Shown in pieces: positions 53,478 through 61,567 of a stretch of DNA of 64,000 nt (position 1 is the first letter of the stretch; the number at the start of each line of letters is the position of its first letter). The position numbers and the translations under genes were made by a program. The notes under the pieces are model-generated. The model had not been told where the DNA came from, made no database searches, and saw nothing but the letters and a program-made list of their open reading frames with translations. This DNA is from Flavobacteriaceae bacterium (GTDB lineage: Bacteria > Bacteroidota > Bacteroidia > Flavobacteriales > Flavobacteriaceae), in NCBI GenBank assembly GCA_018402135.1, contig JAGYJF010000005.1, forward strand, positions 1-64,000, written 5' to 3'.

Positions 53478-53999
53478 ATGTTTAAAATGATATCATTTAA
53501 GGGTTTAACGCTTTTTATTTTTGTAATAACAATACCGGTTTTGCTATCCGTTGCGGACATGCACAAATTCTATGTGAGTGTAACACAAATTGAATATGTA
53601 AAAGAACAACAATCCTTACAAATAATTACAAGGGTTTTTTTAGATGACCTTGAAGATGCATTAGGTGAACGTTTTGGTGCATCTATCAGAATTCCTTCTG
53701 ATGAAAAAGACGCTACCTATGACACTCAAATTGAAGACTATTTCACGTCTAAAATAGACATAGCTATTGATGGAAAGGCTGCTAAAATAGGCTTTGTTGG
53801 CAAATCTATTGATATTGATGTGATGGTGGTATATCTAGAAGTAAAGGATGTGAAAAGCATCAAAACCATTCAAATCCAAAACAACTCATTGTTCGAAATA
53901 TTTGAAGAACAACAAAATATAATTAGAACCGATATCAACGACCTCAAAAAAAGCTTTATCTTAATTTCGCAAGACCGAAGCAGAATGTTAAATTTTTAA
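53478..53999 (+). CDS. DUF6702-like periplasmic protein
   Basis: A 173-residue protein with an N-terminal signal (LTLFIFVITIPVLLSVA) followed by HKFYVSVTQIEYVKEQQSLQI and RVFLDDLEDALGERFG, which match the pattern I associate with DUF6702, a small family often encoded just before M1 peptidases in Bacteroidota. It probably adopts a beta-sandwich. The genes before and after it are spaced by 3 and 57 bases, so all four lie in one unit. Function is unknown. Confidence 0.75.
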   Translation: MFKMISFKGLTLFIFVITIPVLLSVADMHKFYVSVTQIEYVKEQQSLQIITRVFLDDLEDALGERFGASIRIPSDEKDATYDTQIEDYFTSKIDIAIDGKAAKIGFVGKSIDIDVMVVYLEVKDVKSIKTIQIQNNSLFEIFEEQQNIIRTDINDLKKSFILISQDRSRMLNF

Positions 54000-54056
54000 T
54001 AATCGCTTTAGCTTGGGCTTTTATTTCCTTAATTTCCACCTTTCAATTTTTATTTC

Positions 54057-56348
54057 ATGACACAGATTAAATATGTATTATTGGCCTTACTTTTTGTAGG
54101 AGCCAATGCCTTTGCTCAAGAAGAAACAACAATAGAGCGAAAATCAGGGCACACCAATCAAAACAAATTCAAACAACTTTACGACGAGTTTGCTACACCA
54201 AACATGTTTCGTTCTGCTTCGGGTGCACCTGGACCAGAATATTATCAGCAGCAAGCCGATTATAAAATGAACATAGAATTGGATGATGAAAACGCACGGC
54301 TTTACGGTGAAGAAACCATCACTTATACTAATAATTCCAAAGATGTTTTAACCTATTTATGGGTACAGTTGGATCAAAATGTACGTGCTAGAGATTCCAA
54401 AACACCTTTAATTGAAGGTTCTGGAATGCCACCACTTACCACACCAGACCGATATGCATCGTCATATTTAACAGAAGGGTTTGACGGAGGCTTTAGAGTT
54501 GAAAAGGTGACTTTGCCAGATGGCAAACCATTGAATTATATGATTAATCGCACTATGATGCGTGTTGAACTACCGACACCAATGGCTACTGGCGATCAGT
54601 TTTCATTTTACATTAAATGGTGGTATAATATTAATGACCATGTGAATGATGGCGGTCGTTCAGGGTATGAGTATTTCCCAAAAGACGACAACCGCAACTA
54701 CGTCATCGCACAGTTCTATCCAAGAATGGCCGTTTACAATGATGTAGAGGGTTGGCAAAACTCACAGTTTTGGGGAAGAGATGAATTCGCGCTGCCATTT
54801 GGGAATTTTGAAGTGAATATTACGGTTCCGGCCGATCACATTTTAGATGCAACAGGACGTTTGATGAATCGTAACGAAGTTTTTAGCAAAACCATGTTAG
54901 AGCGTTTTGAAAAAGCTAAAAAATCCTATGATGAGCCCGTTATAATCGTCACTCAAAAAGAAGCAGAAGCTAATGAAAAAACAAAAAGCAAAGACAAGAA
55001 AACTTGGAAGCTTTATGCTGAAAATGTAAGAGATTTTGGTTTCGCAACCTCAAGAAAGTACATTTGGGATATGATGGCTGTAAAGGTTGGTGATAAAGAC
55101 GTCATGGCTGTATCCTTGTATTCTAAAGAAGGCAATCCGCTTTGGGAACAATGGTCTACAAAAGCTGTTGCCAGTACTTTAAAAACCTATTCGCGAATGA
55201 CTTTTGAATATCCTTATCATAAGGCAATTTCGGTTCATGCCGACAGACAAGGAATGGAATACCCAATGATATGTTGGAACTACGGACGCCCAGATGAAAA
55301 TGGAAAATACGACGATCGTACCAAGTTTGGAATGATAAGCGTTATTATTCACGAGGTTGGTCATAACTATTTCCCGATGATTGTGAACAGTGACGAACGT
55401 CAATGGACATGGATGGATGAAGGTTTAAATACCTTTTTGCAGTATGTTGCTGAGCAAGATTTTGGCGAGTGGTATCCAAAGGCACTTTCACCAGGACAAG
55501 ACGCCTATCCTTCACGTCGCGGACCAGCAAAAAACATCACCTTTTATATGGGCGGCGATCAGGATTTTATTGCACCTATTATGACCAAAGGTCTAAATAC
55601 TTATCAATTTGGCAATAATGCTTACGGTAAACCTGCCACGGCCCTTAATATTTTGAGAGAAACCGTCATGGGTAGAGATTTATTTGACTATGCCTTTAAG
55701 GAATACTCCAATAGATGGATGTTTAAGCATCCAACTCCAGAAGACTTTTTTAGAACCATGGAAGATGCTTCAGCCTTCGACTTGGATTGGTTTTGGCGCG
55801 GTTGGTTTTACACCACCGATTGGGTTGATATAGGCATTGCGGATGTCAAGAAGTTCTACGTTACCTCAGAGCCTACAGAATCGGGTAAGCGTATAGCACA
55901 ACGTTTTGGAAGAAATGCGGGCGATATGATATATTTTGTTGAAGAAGATTCGGATGATTTTAACGAGAGTATGAAATCAAAAACACCTTCAGAAGTTTCT
56001 AAACCCTTAAAGGATTATATACAGGAGAATTTTTCAGCTGAAGAACGAAAAAATATCAAAGAACCAAAATACTTCTACAATGTCACTTTTAACAAACCAG
56101 GTGGTTTGGTCATGCCTATTATAGTTGAATATACTTATGCAGATGGCAGTTCAAAGAGAGAAACCTATCCGGCACAAATTTGGAGATTAAACGACAAAGA
56201 AGTTAGTAGGGCAGTAGCCTCGGATAAAGAAATTGTAAAGATTACTTTGGATCCAGATGAGGAAACAGCCGATATAGATACCACTAATAATTCGTGGCCA
56301 CGAGAAATTAAACAATCGGAATTTGACCGATTTAAAAGTGGTAACTAA
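54057..56348 (+). CDS. M1-family zinc metallopeptidase, exported
   Basis: A 763-residue aminopeptidase-like enzyme with signal peptide (YVLLALLFVGANAFAQ). The gluzincin motif is HEVGH at residues 432-436 and the third zinc ligand Glu455 in WMDEGLN, with exactly 18 residues between. An N-terminal beta-sandwich (about 60-290) precedes the catalytic domain, and a C-terminal beta-domain follows. It does not carry a recognisable type IX sorting tail; the end (KSGN) is charged. It likely cleaves peptides in the periplasm. Confidence 0.9.
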   Translation: MTQIKYVLLALLFVGANAFAQEETTIERKSGHTNQNKFKQLYDEFATPNMFRSASGAPGPEYYQQQADYKMNIELDDENARLYGEETITYTNNSKDVLTYLWVQLDQNVRARDSKTPLIEGSGMPPLTTPDRYASSYLTEGFDGGFRVEKVTLPDGKPLNYMINRTMMRVELPTPMATGDQFSFYIKWWYNINDHVNDGGRSGYEYFPKDDNRNYVIAQFYPRMAVYNDVEGWQNSQFWGRDEFALPFGNFEVNITVPADHILDATGRLMNRNEVFSKTMLERFEKAKKSYDEPVIIVTQKEAEANEKTKSKDKKTWKLYAENVRDFGFATSRKYIWDMMAVKVGDKDVMAVSLYSKEGNPLWEQWSTKAVASTLKTYSRMTFEYPYHKAISVHADRQGMEYPMICWNYGRPDENGKYDDRTKFGMISVIIHEVGHNYFPMIVNSDERQWTWMDEGLNTFLQYVAEQDFGEWYPKALSPGQDAYPSRRGPAKNITFYMGGDQDFIAPIMTKGLNTYQFGNNAYGKPATALNILRETVMGRDLFDYAFKEYSNRWMFKHPTPEDFFRTMEDASAFDLDWFWRGWFYTTDWVDIGIADVKKFYVTSEPTESGKRIAQRFGRNAGDMIYFVEEDSDDFNESMKSKTPSEVSKPLKDYIQENFSAEERKNIKEPKYFYNVTFNKPGGLVMPIIVEYTYADGSSKRETYPAQIWRLNDKEVSRAVASDKEIVKITLDPDEETADIDTTNNSWPREIKQSEFDRFKSGN

Positions 56349-56360
56349 GCCAGAAAAAAT

Positions 56361-56390
56361 AAAGCCAACTTTAACAAGTTGGTTTTTTTA
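56361..56390 (+). terminator. Terminator after the M1 peptidase gene
   Basis: CCAACTT (56365-56371) and AAGTTGG (56376-56382), with seven T following. Confidence 0.8.
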
Positions 56391-56397
56391 ATCTCAT

Positions 56398-56405
56398 TAT
56401 ATTTG
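56398..56405 (+). promoter_or_regulatory. -7 box immediately before the Tat gene
   Basis: TATATTTG, a full match, ends four bases before the GTG start at 56410. Confidence 0.45.
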
Positions 56406-56409
56406 CAAT

Positions 56410-56697
56410 GTGATAGCAGCATCAACATTCTTATTCATCGGAACCACAGAGGTAGTTTTTATTCTATTTATTGTGGTCATGGTTTTTGGTGCCGATAAAA
56501 TACCTGAAATCGCACGAGGACTTGGAAAAGGTATCAACATGGTGAAAAACGCCAGCAACGATATTAAAAGTGAAGTCACTAAAAGTGCCACAAAAAACGG
56601 TATCGATACCAGTATTACAAAGGATATCACACAAGAAATTAATAAGGTTAAAGACGAAATTGAAGAGCTAACTGGCTCGGTAAGAAGAAAGCTTTAA
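56410..56697 (+). CDS. tatA: Twin-arginine translocase TatA/TatE-type subunit (GTG start)
   Basis: A 95-residue protein with the standard Tat pore organisation: an N-terminal membrane span (TTEVVFILFIVVMVFGADKIP), then a glycine/lysine amphipathic helix (EIARGLGKGINMVKNA) and a charged tail. The start must be GTG at 56410, since an ATG two bases upstream reads directly into TGA, and the next methionine is inside the span. TatA is slightly favoured over TatB. No tatC is in this window. A -7 box lies four bases upstream, so the mRNA may be leaderless. Confidence 0.85.
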   Translation: MIAASTFLFIGTTEVVFILFIVVMVFGADKIPEIARGLGKGINMVKNASNDIKSEVTKSATKNGIDTSITKDITQEINKVKDEIEELTGSVRRKL

Positions 56698-56698
56698 T

Positions 56699-57340
56699 TT
56701 ATTTTTTGCGACTGATGGTCAGGCCATCTCTTATTGGTAACAATACTGTTTCAATTCGCAAGTCATCCTTTAAAAGTTGGTTGTACTTTAAAAGCGCTTT
56801 GGTAGCCAAATCGTCTTCTTCCAAAGGTTCTATCACTTTTCCACTCCACAGCACATTATCTGAAATTATAATACCGCCAGAATTTAGTTTATCAATGATG
56901 AGGTGAAAATATTTTGGATAATCTTCTTTATCTGCATCAATAAATACCAGATCAAAATTTAGATTTAAAGTTGGAATAAGATCGAGTGCATCGCCTAAAT
57001 ACTGATGCATTTGGTTTCCAAATGCTGACTTGTCAAAATAGTTACGTTGAAAGTCGTACAATTCTTCGTTTACATCAATGGTGTGAATCGTGCCGTCTTT
57101 ACGCAGACCTTCGGCCAAACACAAAGCCGAATAGCCTGTGTAGGTGCCAATTTCCAAAATGGTTTTAGGTTGTATTATTTTTGAAATCAGACTTAAAATT
57201 CTACCTTGGTAATGACCGCTTAACATGCGAGGTTGCAGCACTTTTTGAAAAGTTTCACGACTTAATTGTTGCAGTAATTCGGGCTCGTTTTCTGTATGTT
57301 TAACAATGTAGTTGTCTAGTTCTTCCGGTATAAAATGCAT
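56699..57340 (-). CDS. SAM-dependent O-methyltransferase (caffeoyl-CoA type)
   Basis: A 213-residue class I methyltransferase. The SAM site ILEIGTYTGYSALCLAEGL near residue 66 and the metal motif DLVFIDADKEDYPKYF near 131, with ISDNVLWSGKV following, are those of the divalent-metal-dependent catechol/caffeoyl-CoA O-methyltransferase group. It overlaps the stop of the upstream decarboxylase gene by one base (TAATG), so it is translationally coupled to the kynurenine cluster, which suggests that a catecholic or hydroxyanthranilate-like substrate is possible. This is inference. Confidence 0.85.
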   Translation of the reverse strand: MHFIPEELDNYIVKHTENEPELLQQLSRETFQKVLQPRMLSGHYQGRILSLISKIIQPKTILEIGTYTGYSALCLAEGLRKDGTIHTIDVNEELYDFQRNYFDKSAFGNQMHQYLGDALDLIPTLNLNFDLVFIDADKEDYPKYFHLIIDKLNSGGIIISDNVLWSGKVIEPLEEDDLATKALLKYNQLLKDDLRIETVLLPIRDGLTISRKK

Positions 57341-58422
57341 TAGGCAGTAATTCTATTTATCAATTCTTTTTTAGCATTTTCATCGTCGCCACAAAGCCAC
57401 CTTACACTATTATCATTCCAGATGGCATCATAATCATCTTGGTTGATGATATTTTGTTCCATAGCCAAATCAAGGATTTTGCCTGGATAAGACGATTGTT
57501 TTTCACTTTCCATTTCGCCCAGTGGATAAGGGTCATCTAAACCCATAATCACTTGTTTGGAGGATTGATTTTTTATCAGAAGTCCTAACGAGCCTGTGTC
57601 GTGCACTAAGGTATCAAAGAAAATATTTTTATGACCAACAGCTTTTCTAGGATGGCTTTTGCCTTCAAATAAATCGGGTCTGCCATCAAAGCCTTGGATA
57701 CGTCTTCCTAAATTTATTTGGGCTAATTGTCCGCCATGGGCAAAACAAGTTCTCATATTCGGGAATTTATCTTGATATCCATTGAGTGTTAGGAAGTGAT
57801 AAGCATCGGCACATTGCGCCAACATCCAAATTAAGTGAAAACGCCATGAGGTGTTTTCCAATTTTATAAACTTTTCACCATCGTAAGGATGTATTTCGAC
57901 CGCTAGATTATACTTACTCGCGAGTTCAAAGATGGGTTCGTTTTCTTCGTCGAAAATGCAACGCCAGGTACCGATGGTATCCATATAGTGCGTTGGTAAA
58001 CAAAGCAACCTCAAACCTAACTGTTCAACACAACGTTCAATCTCCCATAGCGCTCCTTTGATAAGTCCTGGATGTACCACGAAGCCACAGGTGAATTTAC
58101 TGGGATTATCGTGTTGAATTCTTGCATTGAAATCGTTTTGAAAGCGCAGTGCTTGTTTCATTTCTTCCACTCTCAGACCGTTACCGTATAATTGGGAAAG
58201 GTTTAAAACTACGGCATGGTCCAGTTTAAAACGTTCCATCCACGCTAATTTTTCATCTAGGAAAAAGCTGGAGTCTGTAATTGGACGGTTCCAGTCTTTT
58301 TGAAGCATGAATTTCCGGTCTTTGTCTACCCAAAAAATACCTTTATCCTTCATAAACTGAGGAATTTCCTCAGGATAAGGTAATAGATGTGAATGGCCGT
58401 TTATACGTAGTTTTCGTTTCAT
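57340..58422 (-). CDS. 2-amino-3-carboxymuconate-6-semialdehyde decarboxylase (ACMSD)
   Basis: A 360-residue zinc-dependent amidohydrolase-superfamily decarboxylase. It turns ACMS into 2-aminomuconate-6-semialdehyde, competing with spontaneous quinolinate formation. Zinc ligand HSH is in NGHSHLLPYPEE near residue 9, later VVHPGLI, FAHGGQLAQ and LGLDDPYPLGEME give the remaining ligands and substrate region. The family length (about 335-340) is slightly exceeded. The dioxygenase gene sits 27 bases upstream and the O-methyltransferase overlaps downstream, a close operon. Confidence 0.92.
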   Translation of the reverse strand: MKRKLRINGHSHLLPYPEEIPQFMKDKGIFWVDKDRKFMLQKDWNRPITDSSFFLDEKLAWMERFKLDHAVVLNLSQLYGNGLRVEEMKQALRFQNDFNARIQHDNPSKFTCGFVVHPGLIKGALWEIERCVEQLGLRLLCLPTHYMDTIGTWRCIFDEENEPIFELASKYNLAVEIHPYDGEKFIKLENTSWRFHLIWMLAQCADAYHFLTLNGYQDKFPNMRTCFAHGGQLAQINLGRRIQGFDGRPDLFEGKSHPRKAVGHKNIFFDTLVHDTGSLGLLIKNQSSKQVIMGLDDPYPLGEMESEKQSSYPGKILDLAMEQNIINQDDYDAIWNDNSVRWLCGDDENAKKELINRITA

Positions 58423-58449
58423 AATTGTTTCAATAAACCGTTTTAAAAT

Positions 58450-58977
58450 TTAAACGGGTTTTGTGGGTGGTTGCATAACCGTGCCGCATTTTTTACAAGT
58501 ACGCTTCTTTTCGCTGCCGTAAAATTTATCAAAAATAATGGGCATATCCGTTTCGATGTTATCTAATTTAAAAGTTTTCCTATACAGTTCATGATTGCAT
58601 TTTTCGCAGTACCATTCTAGGGCATCCTTCATTTTTTTAGAGCGCGGATATTCAATGACCAGTCCTACTGTATTTGCTTTTCGTTGTGGCGAATGCGGAA
58701 CCTTCGGTGGCAGCACATAAATATCACCTTCATTAATAGGTACTTCGACGGGCTTACCATCTACCATTATTTTTAGTACCATATCACCTTCAATTTGATA
58801 GAAAAATTCAGGTGTTTCGTTGTAATGGTAATCTTTACGACTGTTAGGTCCGCCAACAACCATAACGATATAATCGGTATTTTTCCAAACCACTTTGTTG
58901 CCAACTGGTGGTTTTAACAGATGCCTGTGCTCTTCTATCCAGGTTTTAAAATTTATGGGTGTAACTAGTTTGCTCAT
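58450..58977 (-). CDS. nbaC: 3-hydroxyanthranilate 3,4-dioxygenase
   Basis: A 175-residue iron cupin dioxygenase opening the ring of 3-hydroxyanthranilate. The Fe(II) ligands are visible as His and Glu in DYHYNETPEFFYQIEGDM near residue 50 and His in PPKVPHSPQRKA near 94. The C terminus has a second rubredoxin-like metal site with CEKCNHE and CKKCGTV, which occurs in bacterial enzymes but not in mammalian ones. Length is normal for this form. Confidence 0.95.
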   Translation of the reverse strand: MSKLVTPINFKTWIEEHRHLLKPPVGNKVVWKNTDYIVMVVGGPNSRKDYHYNETPEFFYQIEGDMVLKIMVDGKPVEVPINEGDIYVLPPKVPHSPQRKANTVGLVIEYPRSKKMKDALEWYCEKCNHELYRKTFKLDNIETDMPIIFDKFYGSEKKRTCKKCGTVMQPPTKPV

Positions 58978-59136
58978 GATGTTGCCCTTTTAATTTCCCC
59001 ATATCAACTGCGCTCTATGCAGGTAGGAGAAAAACCCAAAGCGGGAATTTGAGTTGTAGTTAAACAAAACTATATGTTATAAAGATACTATAAACCAATT
59101 GATTTTTTTTCAATTTATAACGACAACAATTCTATT

Positions 59137-59919
59137 TTACAAAGATTTTGTTCGACCGCCATCTACAGGTAAATTAATACCATTGATATAAGCGGCACGT
59201 TCACTGGCTAAAAAGGTAATGGCATCGGCCAATTCTTCGGGTTTTGCAAAGCGATTTGCTGGTGTGTAATGTTTCATAATTTCTGCCATGTCCTCAATGT
59301 TTTTACCTTCGCTGGCAGCTTTAACCTTGACAATCTCGGTAAGGCGTTCGGTTTCGGTAAATCCAGGAAGTACGTTGTTGACTGTGATTCCAAATTCAGC
59401 AACTTCAGAAGCCAGTGTTTTACTCCAGTTTCCAACGGCACCTCTAATGGTATTGCTCACCCCTAAGCCAGGAATTGGCTCTTTTACTGAGGTAGAAATG
59501 ATATTGATGATACGGCCATAGCCTTCAGATTTCATAAAAGGTATTGTTGCTTGTGCGATTACGTGATTACATTTTAAATGGTTTGTGAAAGCATTTTCAA
59601 ACTCGTCCAAGCTAGCCGTTAAAACAGGACCACTTTTAGGACCGCCAGTATTATTGATTACAATGTGGAATCCATGGTTGGTATTCATAAATTTCGTCAC
59701 TTGTGATAATAGATCATATGGATTTGAAAAATCAGCCACTAGGTAGCTGTGTTTTCCAGGTTGCGGTAATGTCGCTAAAATAGCTTTTAACTTATTTTCA
59801 TTTCTGGCTACAAGCGTTACGTTAGCACCTTCAGAAGCCAAGGCTATTGCGGTCGCTTTTCCTATGCCTGCAGTGCTACCGCAGACTAAGGCGTTTTTGT
59901 TGTTTAAGTTTAGATTCAT
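59137..59919 (-). CDS. SDR-fold protein lacking the YxxxK catalytic pair
   Basis: A 260-residue Rossmann protein of the short-chain dehydrogenase family in the kynurenine cluster. Cofactor site ALVCGSTAGIGKATAIAL and the NTGG motif (INNTGGPKSG) are present; the C terminus (INGINLPVDGGRTKSL) is typical. At the active site, where YSASK is expected, the sequence is GVSNTIRGAVG: the tyrosine is Ser and the lysine Arg. Such a subgroup of atypical, FabG-like SDRs is known. Its role is unclear; dehydrogenase chemistry by the ordinary mechanism is doubtful. It is co-oriented with its neighbours. Confidence 0.85.
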   Translation of the reverse strand: MNLNLNNKNALVCGSTAGIGKATAIALASEGANVTLVARNENKLKAILATLPQPGKHSYLVADFSNPYDLLSQVTKFMNTNHGFHIVINNTGGPKSGPVLTASLDEFENAFTNHLKCNHVIAQATIPFMKSEGYGRIINIISTSVKEPIPGLGVSNTIRGAVGNWSKTLASEVAEFGITVNNVLPGFTETERLTEIVKVKAASEGKNIEDMAEIMKHYTPANRFAKPEELADAITFLASERAAYINGINLPVDGGRTKSL

Positions 59920-60003
59920 AACATTTACTGCCTTTCGACACTGCTCAAGATAAATTCCAGCAGTAATCTTTTTAGTTTAACATTATTCTTATTTATATCT
60001 AAG

Positions 60004-60023
60004 ATTCCCGCGTTCGCGGGAAT
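60004..60023. repeat. Palindrome ATTCCCGCG-TT-CGCGGGAAT abutting the dehydrogenase stop
   Basis: A nine-base-pair stem with two-base loop whose last base is the first of the dehydrogenase stop codon. It is a variant of the ATTCCTGC palindromes at 8508 and 61947. It lacks a strong U-tract. Confidence 0.7.
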
Positions 60024-61462
60024 TAGTATTTTATACAAACATTCTTTGCCTCTGTAAAAAAGCGTAAGGCTTCAAAGCCACCTTCACGACCTACACCAGA
60101 CGCTTTTACGCCGCCAAAAGGCGTACGTAAATCACGGAGCATCCAAGTATTTACCCACACGATGCCTACTTTTAGTTTGTTACTCATTTTCATGCTGCGC
60201 TTTAAATTGTTGGTCCAAAGCGTTGCCGATAAGCCGTATTTTACTTTGTTTGCCATATCGATTACTTCATCTTCACTGTTAAAGGGCATGATGGTGACTA
60301 CTGGCCCAAATATTTCTTCTTGGCTCACTCTGCATTCGTCGGTTGTAACTTCAATAACGGCTGGTTGTAGATAGTATCCATTTTCAAATCCTTCAACAGT
60401 AACTTGGTGTCCGCCACAAAGTACTTTGCCATTTTCGTGTTTTGCAATTTCAATATATCCAAGCACCTTTTCAAGGTGTTGTTTGGATACCAGTGCGCCA
60501 ATATCGGTTGTTTCATCAGAAGGATGACCAACTTTGAGTTGTTTGACTTTGGCGATAAAATCGATTTTAAATTTTTCATAGATAGAGGCTTCTACAAAAA
60601 TCCGACTTCCACACAAACAAATCTGGCCTTGATTAGCAAATGATGAACGCACAGTTGTTTTCAGCATCTCGTCATAATCACAGTCATCAAAAATGATATT
60701 TGGATTTTTCCCGCCCAATTCAAGGGACAATTTTTTAAACATGGGTGACGCTATTCTGGCGATATGTGCGCCGGTTGCGGTTCCGCCAGTAAAGCTAATG
60801 GCTTTAATATTTGGATGTTCAATGATTGCCTGGCCTGCGGTTGTTCCTAGTCCGTGAACGATATTAAGTACGCCTTTTGGTAATCCAGCTTCGTTGCAAA
60901 TCTCACCTAAAAGATAAGCGGTCATTGGTGTGACTTCACTTGGTTTTGCAACCACGCAATTGCCTGCAGCTATTGCAGGGGCAATTTTCCATGTAAACAG
61001 ATAGAGTGGTAAATTCCATGGCGAAATACAGCCAACCACTCCGATGGGTTGACGTAAGGTATAATTCATGGCTTGTTGCCCAACACTTTCATGGCTTTCA
61101 CTGGCGAACTGCGTAATGGCGTTTCCGAAGAAACGAAAATTACTCGCAGCTCTTGGGATATCTACTGTTTTTGCCACACTGGTAGGTTTGCCATTATCTT
61201 TACTTTCCGCTTCGGCGAAGCGTTGTAAGTTACTTTCTAACAGTTCCGAAATTTTTATGAGAATTCTACTGCGTTCATCTAAAGTGGTTTCTGACCAACT
61301 TGGGAATGCAGCTTCAGCTGCCTCATAGGCTTTCTCTACATCCTCTTTGGAGGCGTTTGGAATTTTACCATAAATTTCACCGTTTGCAGGACAATAGTTG
61401 TCTATCCAATGATTGTGTATTGGGTTTTCAAATTTACCGTTTATAAAGTTTTTTATGGTCAT
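60023..61462 (-). CDS. 2-aminomuconate-6-semialdehyde dehydrogenase
   Basis: A 479-residue NAD+-dependent aldehyde dehydrogenase. The catalytic cysteine is in NQGQICLCGSRIFVE, the base in LELGGKNPNIIFD, and GCISPWNLPLYLFTWKIAPA is the usual N-terminal signature. Of many ALDHs, the muconic semialdehyde type is chosen because of its place between RidA and the dioxygenase/decarboxylase genes and the matching WVNTWMLRDLRTPFGGVKASG tail. It converts 2-aminomuconate-6-semialdehyde to 2-aminomuconate. Confidence 0.9.
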   Translation of the reverse strand: MTIKNFINGKFENPIHNHWIDNYCPANGEIYGKIPNASKEDVEKAYEAAEAAFPSWSETTLDERSRILIKISELLESNLQRFAEAESKDNGKPTSVAKTVDIPRAASNFRFFGNAITQFASESHESVGQQAMNYTLRQPIGVVGCISPWNLPLYLFTWKIAPAIAAGNCVVAKPSEVTPMTAYLLGEICNEAGLPKGVLNIVHGLGTTAGQAIIEHPNIKAISFTGGTATGAHIARIASPMFKKLSLELGGKNPNIIFDDCDYDEMLKTTVRSSFANQGQICLCGSRIFVEASIYEKFKIDFIAKVKQLKVGHPSDETTDIGALVSKQHLEKVLGYIEIAKHENGKVLCGGHQVTVEGFENGYYLQPAVIEVTTDECRVSQEEIFGPVVTIMPFNSEDEVIDMANKVKYGLSATLWTNNLKRSMKMSNKLKVGIVWVNTWMLRDLRTPFGGVKASGVGREGGFEALRFFTEAKNVCIKY

Positions 61463-61490
61463 TTTAAACTTGTGGTTTGTTAAGTTTTTG

Positions 61491-61524
61491 AGACCTCATA
61501 GATTTTTTAAAACCTGTGAGATCT
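61491..61524. repeat. Imperfect hairpin AGACCTCATAG.../...CTGTGAGATCT
   Basis: AGACCTCATAGATTTT (61491-61506) and AAAACCTGTGAGATCT (61509-61524) pair in 13 of 16 positions. The AAAACCTGTGAG word looks like part of a dispersed palindrome of this phylum. It lies between two genes of the cluster. Confidence 0.5.
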
Positions 61525-61536
61525 GTGCATATGAGG

Positions 61537-61567
61537 TTCCTCCCGATTGCTATTGGGATCGCAGGAA
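61537..61567. repeat. Composite hairpin at the 3' end of the RidA gene
   Basis: TTCCT (61537-61541) pairs with AGGAA (61563-61567) around CCCGATTGCTATTGGG (61542-61557), a stem with one G-T pair. The RidA stop (61550-61552) is inside, so its last residues ATAFLRSQ partly translate this element. Confidence 0.6.

Noticed and set aside
56410-56697. Tat gene as a truncated or broken gene
   Set aside because: Although no ATG is available, the GTG start gives the complete membrane span and amphipathic helix.
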